From contig CM045767.1 in assembly GCA_025200525.1 (NCBI GenBank), positions 122,934,346-122,998,345 of the forward strand: DNA of 64,000 nt, in the 5' to 3' direction. Made by a program: the position numbers and the translations under genes. A model generated the notes under the pieces. The model saw only the letters and a program-made list of their open reading frames with translations, was not told the DNA's origin and searched no databases. Shown piece after piece: positions 57,446-64,000 of this stretch. Numbering within the stretch: position 1 is the first letter of the stretch; each line of letters opens with the position of its first letter. This DNA is from Camellia lanceoleosa (lineage: Eukaryota; Streptophyta; Magnoliopsida; Ericales; Theaceae).

Positions 57446-59564
57446 GTCTCTATATCACTCTTGTTCTTCATTTTTATGCCTTAAAGTGTAGATTTGTCTT
57501 ACTTTAACACACAAACACACACTCAAACACCATCCTTTTGCTACTGAGGTGCTTAGGGGCTGATTTTGGTGTTCTTGGGTTGCCTTGAGCTTGAAAAACT
57601 TGCTAGAGTTGCAGCTTTAAAGAAGGTCTTCAAGGGTGAGTTTCTACCCCTTAAATCCCCCTTTCTTGCTTAAGGTATTAGCCTATCTTGCATGTTGTTT
57701 TAAGTTTAACTTATAACTGATAAAAGTTCTATTTTTGCATGATTTTGATCTTTGTTTAGATCACTTTTGTGTTTGGGGTTGTTTACCCCCTCTTAGGCCT
57801 TGTTTGGCCTTATTTTTGAGCCTTTTTTGTGAGCTTCAGGACCACCTTGTATTGGCCTTCTCACCACTGTGGATTTCAGTGGTGGGGATGGTGCTTTAAG
57901 GTCCTAGAAAGGGGAGGGCCATCCCCTTCCCTTGCATCTTCAATACATGCCTTAATAAGCCTCATGTTCGAGCATCTTTACTAAGTGTTTGTTGGCCACA
58001 TATTAGCTTGTATTTATGGTTATTTTGTTGTGGCATACCACTATTTTTGCTTAGTTTGGTCACTCCATGCATGGTTAATACACTTGTAGTGTAAATCACA
58101 CAATCTAGTCTTGTATGCCTCATGTTTGAGCATGTGTTTCTAGCTTGTTTTGGGGCCATCTCAGTAGGTTTTTGGTGTTATCTTAACATGCCTTAGATCT
58201 GTTTTGGGTTGGTTTGGTTGGCTCTTGCATGCCTTATACACTTGTAGTGTAAATCACACACACTAGCTTTGTATGCTTCATGAAGTAGCATCTCATTCTA
58301 GTATATGTTGTGTCCATTTCAGCATGTTTTTGGGCTTGTTTTACCATGTCATACCTCTGTTTAGGTTTGGTTTGGTTAGCCTTTGCATGCTCCTTGCACT
58401 TGTAGTGCAATCCCATTAAACTAGCCTAACATGCATCATCTTGTAATATGTTATTTTAGCATGCTTTGGCTTAGCTCTGAGAAGATTTTGTTCATGTTTT
58501 AGCATGTTTAAGATCTGATTTTGGTTGCATTGGTCATCCATGACTTGCTTTATATAGCTATAATTCAATCTAGCTTGTTAGCCTTATGCATTGAATCCAC
58601 TGGCATGCATTACTTGGCTTATTTCAGTGATTTGGCATCACTTGTTATGTGATTTCAGTCCATGTTTCATGGCCATACATTCACATCTATCACTCATTCA
58701 ATGTGTTGGAGGGTTTCCCCCTTTATGCCTTAACATGAACCATTGTGTATGCCTTCATGCCCTTGCTTGCGAGCCACCATTTCAATGTGTTTTTAGGGTT
58801 GTTATGCCATGATATAACTCTGATTTTTATTGGTCGAGTCATTCCATGCTTGGTCTTAATAGGTGTAGTGTAATCCACCTTATTTGCCTTGTATGCATCA
58901 TGTCTCATGCCCTTCATGCTAGCACATTTTGGCTACCTTCCATATATGTTTTAGACTTATTTTAACATGTACTAGGACTTTTTTAGGTTGCCTCAATCAC
59001 ATGCTTCATGTTTTGTATACTTGTAGTACAAATGCTCTTGCTTGCTTCAAGCTTTGAGCACCTTTGCATGCTTCATTTGTGTTGTGTACATGATTTAGCA
59101 TCACCTAACATGACATTTCAGAGCTTTTAGCATTGTCAAGTGTCTTTAAGTGTTGTGCATCATGGCCTTCTTATGGCCTAGCTTGTATGCTTGCATGCCT
59201 AGGCCTTTTGGTCCTTGTTTTGACCTACTTGAGCTCTGTCCATGCTTAGTTCATACATTTGTGCCATGTATTGGATGCCTCCTTTGTGTTGCTCTTTACT
59301 AGCTTTCATGCCTTAAGACCCTAGCATGCTTTACTTATGTTGTTTGAATGATTTGGCATCATTTCTTGCTTCATTTCAGTGCACTTAGTGTTGTTACACT
59401 TCCATTTTTGTCACTCATTGAGCACTCTTGAGAGTTGTGCTCTTTGGCCTCTTTGATGGCCAATGCATTGTGCATACATGCTTTGTATTTTGTGCCCTTA
59501 TTTTATCAGCAACGGCCACTGATTTGGGCATGACTGAGGTCCACCCCTTTTGGTTTAAGTCCAT

Positions 59565-59965
59565 TGATTATGCCATGTATATTGCATTGAGTATGCCATA
59601 TTGTTTCATTACATTGAGTATGCCATCTTACATTGTGCATTGTGTATGCTATGTAGTCCTTTGCATCGTGCATGCCAAGTTGTTCCTTGAATTGAGTATG
59701 CATGTCCCTGACATTGCTAGGTTGCCCTTGTTGCATTGCATTGTGCATGCATGCATTACATTGTGCTTAGGACCTCATGAATGCCTTGCATTGAGCATGC
59801 CATCTAGTTCTTAGCATTTGCATTGTGTATGCTAGTTGTTACATGCTCTAGCATTGTGCATGCCATTAGCCTTGTTAGGTTGTTTATATTGCATTGCATG
59901 TTTGCATGCTTAAGTCATATTGCATACTTGCATGCTTGAGTTGCATTGTGTATGCCATGCTTGCT
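59565..59965. repeat. Degenerate GCATTG(A/T)GTATGCCAT repeats in 3' LTR
   Basis: The counterpart of 36255-36670, with the same order of variant units and only scattered differences. Confidence 0.75.
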
Positions 59966-60311
59966 TGCATTGTGTTTGGAATAGGTGTTAGTCCAAACAC
60001 AGGAAATGATGGACGTTTCATCCTCAAAGTGATGAAACGTGCTTTAATTCCTGGTTGCCGACGCTCTTGATCATCCATGATAGAGTTTAGGCTTTATGTG
60101 TTTACTTGTGCATTCATTTTATATTGAATTGTGCAACTTCGCCTCTCGGCCATCATGCATTGAAATGCGCAATTGGTGGCCCGAGGGTCGAGAACCTACA
60201 CTCCCTTGAGTTCATGAAATGATAGGGAAGGTGGTTTTGCACACATATCTTGCAAATACATTGCCATGCCCTTTCTTTCTCTCTCTAAAGAAATTGCAAA
60301 TAAGCTCACAA

Positions 60312-60413
60312 CAACTAGCCGACCGAAAAAAGTGGTGATGTCGACCACTTTTCTTGGTTTTCAACAACAAAAAGTGGTCGGCAGGTGTCTGGAGAGACCA
60401 AAAGTGGTCGGCT
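60312..60413. promoter_or_regulatory. Second GGTCGGC cluster in 3' LTR
   Basis: ACTAGCCGACCG, GATGTCGACCACT, AAGTGGTCGGCAGG and AAGTGGTCGGCTACC, at the position equivalent to 37010-37112. Confidence 0.45.
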
Positions 60414-61811
60414 ACCCTCCCACAGGATTTCCAAGGTGAAGTTTCATCTTTCTGGAGCTTGGTGCAAGTCTCTGAGAACAAATGAAAACAGAGGCAAATC
60501 GGGGCATCGCATTGGATTTTCGAACGAGGCGACCGGACATGCATGCATTCCTCTCCCTCTGAAGCTCCTTTGCTTTTACTGCTTTCCTTAGTTGCCATGC
60601 TTAGATAGCTTGCTTTTGCTTTGGTCTGTACCTTTAATAGTTAATGCGTTAGCTATTCAATTCGTTTTGTAATAATTAGTTAACTAGGATTAGTTGATTA
60701 ATTTGTTGTGTAATAATTAGTTTAATTAGCTTAGGTTAGCTAGTTAGCTCTTTATTCGGTCCCTCCCTCGAGAGGGCGTATTGTTGTAATAAGCGTGCGT
60801 GTGTGTGATGCATGTCTTCCAATCCCTATTTCTTTCTCCCTTTTACTTAACCGCTTACGATGGTTAGTTTTAGGGCATCTTTCATTTAGCATCCTTATGC
60901 TTTGCATGCGTGCATCCATTCATCTGTATTGCATGCACCGAGCTCGGCACATTATACTAGCTGGATTGTATTTCAATCGCTATTTGAATACATGTACCAA
61001 GTTGTATCTTACATGACATTCGTAGGATAGCCAAGCCTATCTTAATTGCATTTTCGCATGTGTTGCATTAGCCATCTTAACATGAACTAGGATCATGCAT
61101 GATTTCTAACTAGTTTTTTGTTTTGGCTTGGAGTATACTGTGAGTGTTTACGCTTTAGCATACTGCATGTGTGTTATTGACTGCCATGAAAGCATGCTTG
61201 CCATGAGGTTAATTACTTATTTGCTTTAACTGCCTAAATGTCTGTGGGTGAAGGTTGGATTATTTGAATTGAAACAATTCATCGAAATCCACATTTTAGC
61301 CTACTTGCGAGTAGCAAACTTCAAACTATTTTCCTAACAAACGGATATGCAATGCTTTGTTCCAAATTAGGCGTTCTAGTCTATACTTGTGTGTTGTGCA
61401 CATCACATAGTAATTCTAGCTAATTAATCGGAATAAGAGCACATGTGTTTTCAAAAATTCGATATCATACTTAGTACAGGCCGATCTTTGATCGGGTGAG
61501 TGGCGGTGCTCATAGATGACCTTCCCCAATCATACCCAAGTTCCCGAGCCGAGACAACTTTGGTGATGACGGACACGTGGCCTTAGACACGAGTCAGGGT
61601 TTCCTAAATTCCCCCAAAATAAAATATTTAGGTGGCGACTCTGTATCTAACAAAGCAGTCCATGTTTGACACTTCTTTACAAAAATCAGTTTTCTAAAAA
61701 CGATTTGCCGGATTTGGACTCTTTGGTGATTTATCAAGATCAGATTAAGAACCGTGACATTTGAGTCCGAACTGTAGTAAGCAAAGCCCGAAGGGGAGCG
61801 TCTACAGCGGG

Positions 61812-62635
61812 TAATATCAGCTCTATTCATCCCATTATAAGCGATTTTATTATTTCGTAGCAGTAGCCAAATGGTTGCCTCACCCATGGCACCAATGCCC
61901 CACCCACTCAAGCCTTTTCTATTTCCGCATTGGCTCGCCTGTCCTACCCATGGCTTCACCATGCTCGTCTCTCACCCTCACCTTCCTACGACTCCCAATC
62001 TATCTCTTTTCCTCCCTTCTCTCCCCCGTGGGCTTGCCCTACCCATGACCTCTTACCACCATATTAAATTTCTTCAATTAAGGGCTTGTATGCTATAGAT
62101 TGAAAGATTTCAACATTTAAAGAAGGTCTCCAATTCTTGAGTCAATGTATGGTGTGCTATATCGATGGCCTCCATGCATTATGGTATACTTTCTCTTTAG
62201 TTTTTATTTTTATTTTTATTTTTATATATATTGTTTCTTGTGATATGGTTAAATTTGAATTTGATTTGGCTATTAAAGTGGGGTTGGAGGTTTTATATGT
62301 AATTTTAGAGTGTCAGTTTGAGGACAGAAAGTGAATTTTTGATTATTTGTTGTTTGTTGAGAAACTGTTTTATTTAAGTTTTTGTTCTCTTTGTAGTTTT
62401 CTTCTTTGAACTTAGAAAGTTTTTGGTTGGAGTTGTATATCCCTTTGGAGACAAGTCTCTCTTGAGTGACACTATTGTTTGGGTTTAGAGACCTCATTAT
62501 GGGTCTCACTTTGACAAGAACGGACCTAGAGGAGGGTAAATGGGAGCGATCACCCTTACGATTTCAAAAACCTCTATTATTATAATAGTATTAATTATAA
62601 TTATCTCTAAATTATAGAAGTTCACCCCCTTCTAA

Positions 62636-62667
<32 letters not shown>

Positions 62668-64000
62668 CTTGGAGGGGTCATCCCCACTTGATTTTTTTTT
62701 TAATTTCTTCAAATTTAAATGGTTGTTTTTCAATATCTATAAAACATTGCATTAAAGTATAAAATTAAAAAATATAATTAACAACATTTTATAACAACTA
62801 TTGATAACAAGCCCTATTTCTAGATAATAAAACAAGGTATTAGCTAATTATTTGATCGTGTTTATTGAGGAAAACATTATGCAAATTTTAAAGTTGATTC
62901 TATCATATATGTTTTTAATGACATGAAAGAGAATCAAGCACAACTCAAGATACCTTAGTTTAGCAAATAGATTGTTTTTACAATTACTATATTTTTCAAT
63001 ATGGATAAAAAAAATAATAATAAAAAAAAGGCTTATTTGTATATGTTTTCATCTTATTTTTGCTTTATATGCCGGTAAAAAATTGATATTGCAATCGATA
63101 TTGTTTATTCAAATTTTTTGTTAATATGTATACTTTCGCCCTCGCATATGGAAATCATGGGTTCGTTTCTACACTTTGATAATTTGAATCGTTTATTTTT
63201 AAAAAACTAAATCATCCATTTTTCAGGAGACAAATACAATAAACTAACGTAACTATGGTTATTGAATCGATATGATTATTTTACATAGATGATCTACATG
63301 TTGTGTAAAAAACGAACGGTTTGAATTATCGATTTGAGACTCACGGATCTAAACAGCACGGTCCAGTCCACAAATAATTTGCTCTCGTGATGGAGACAAG
63401 TTTCTCTCCAATCCAGTGGGCTAGACATGCTGTTTGGGCCCCGTAAGACCCGCTATTGGTTTTATTTCGATGATCTAAATCATTTAATTTTTAAGCCATA
63501 TTGTTGAATTATAAAAGAAAATATAAGGACAATGTAATACATGCAACTATTTCAGTCATGAAAAATATGGATGTAATTGACTTGTCATAGAATAATCAAA
63601 CTGCAATTATGATAATTTAGTTTGATTTAATCAAAGAAAAAAATATAAATATCGTTCATTGTCCAGTGCAATTATTGAAAGGGGGAGTAGGTATGCATCA
63701 TCAGCTGATGAGCTATCCTTGATCCTGCCACTCAAACATTTTGATGATTCTTTTGCTCTTATCCTATTGTGTTTGTTGCACATAGATTTCAAGGGTGCAA
63801 ATAATACTAAGATCTCCTTTGGAAAGACATAATTTTAACACCACAAAAAAACAAAAACAAACAAACAAACAGACAAACTATATAAAGTTAATCTATTCTT
63901 TCAATTTTTTTGTAAATTATTTTGTAAAAAACTAAAAAATCACACCCAAAAAAAAAAAAAAGGTCAATTCTCCCACGAATCATAAGTTGAACCGCCAGAG
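61812..64000. other. Right flank, AT-rich, no gene recognised
   Basis: After the GCGGG duplication the flank is moderately AT-rich. It contains T-runs at about 62638-62662 and 62690-62701, and (AAAC)n near 63848-63873. Open frames at 61871-62098 and 62137-62334 show no domain. Confidence 0.55.

Larger units (their letters stand above)
26470..61806 (+). mobile_element. Giant Tat/Ogre-like Ty3/gypsy retrotransposon with nested insertions
   Basis: The element begins TGTAGACACCCC and ends GCGTCTACA, and GCGGG is duplicated at 26465-26469 and 61807-61811. It spans 35,337 bp. Subtracting two nested solo LTRs, one SINE and their target duplications leaves about 28.5 kb: LTRs of about 5.4 kb and an internal region of 17,726 bp. 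Assignment to the Tat lineage rests on a tRNA-Arg-like PBS, a G-patch linker after protease, a second archaeal-type RNase H after the usual one, and antisense genes between pol and the 3' LTR. Chromodomain and chromovirus features are absent. Sense genes are decayed. A hand comparison of the first 353 bp of the two LTRs gives about 16 substitutions (4.5%), so it is not a very recent insertion. Confidence 0.93.
56253..61806 (+). repeat. 3' LTR of the giant element, 5554 bp including a SINE
   Basis: It starts TGTAGACACCCC and ends GCGTCTACA, and without the SINE and its duplication it is about 5352 bp. It carries the uninterrupted versions of both sites where solo LTRs sit in the 5' LTR. Near 61728 it lacks about 20 bp present in the 5' LTR (around 38437), a potential hairpin TCTCACA...TGTGAGA. 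Confidence 0.93.

Overview
This window is plant nuclear DNA, most likely from an angiosperm with a large, repeat-rich genome and probably a eudicot. The evidence is its content: a Tat/Ogre-type Ty3/gypsy giant, a SIRE-like Ty1/copia element, Tekay-like gypsy LTRs, a CACTA-type array, hAT and PIF/Harbinger MITEs, a tRNA-derived SINE, and a NIN-like-protein (NLP) gene remnant. Nothing bacterial, viral-particle or organellar was recognised. More than 80% of the window is transposable element. The only host-gene sequence I could identify is the NLP PB1 fragment near 23.3-25.4 kb.

Layout. (1) 1-3429: a Tekay-like gypsy derivative, two LTRs around only 705 bp of internal DNA that keeps PBS and PPT but no genes. 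(2) 3729-14802: a SIRE-like copia element on the minus strand with AGAGA target duplications, decayed gag-pol, and an accessory gene (5344-6396) that appears to have its own promoter and a 5'UTR intron. (3) 14992-17980: a CACTA-like element that is mostly a 131-bp tandem hairpin repeat. (4) 18.0-23.3 kb: AT-rich intergenic DNA with several MITEs. (5) 23337-25358: a triplicated exon/intron block ending in an NLP-type PB1 domain. (6) 26470-61806: one giant Tat/Ogre-like retrotransposon, flanked by GCGGG duplications. It spans 35.3 kb, or about 28.5 kb once its three nested insertions (a related solo LTR, a Tekay-like solo LTR, a SINE) are removed. (7) 61812-64000: AT-rich flank without a recognisable gene.

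How the parts work together. In the giant element the sense strand carries leader, gag, protease, G-patch linker, RT, RNase H, archaeal-type RNase H and integrase (39.4-46.9 kb). Two antisense genes follow: one at 47755-49088 and a six-exon plant mobile domain (PMD) gene at 49821-54806 whose first intron is a 2-kb satellite. The LTR promoters and both antisense promoters carry clusters of the same GGTCGGCC/GTCGGCCGAC motif just upstream of TATA-like boxes. The copia element shows the same design with an unrelated palindrome, CGCTCGAGCG, in its LTR U3 and upstream of its accessory gene. That parallel is the most interesting signal in the window. Sense pol is dead: about eleven in-frame stops, nearly all explicable as C-to-T or G-to-A changes, and the protease Asp is Asn.

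Relative timing from nesting and target duplications: the giant inserted at GCGGG, then the two solo-LTR elements entered its 5' LTR and the SINE its 3' LTR. For each nested insertion the opposite LTR preserves the uninterrupted empty site.
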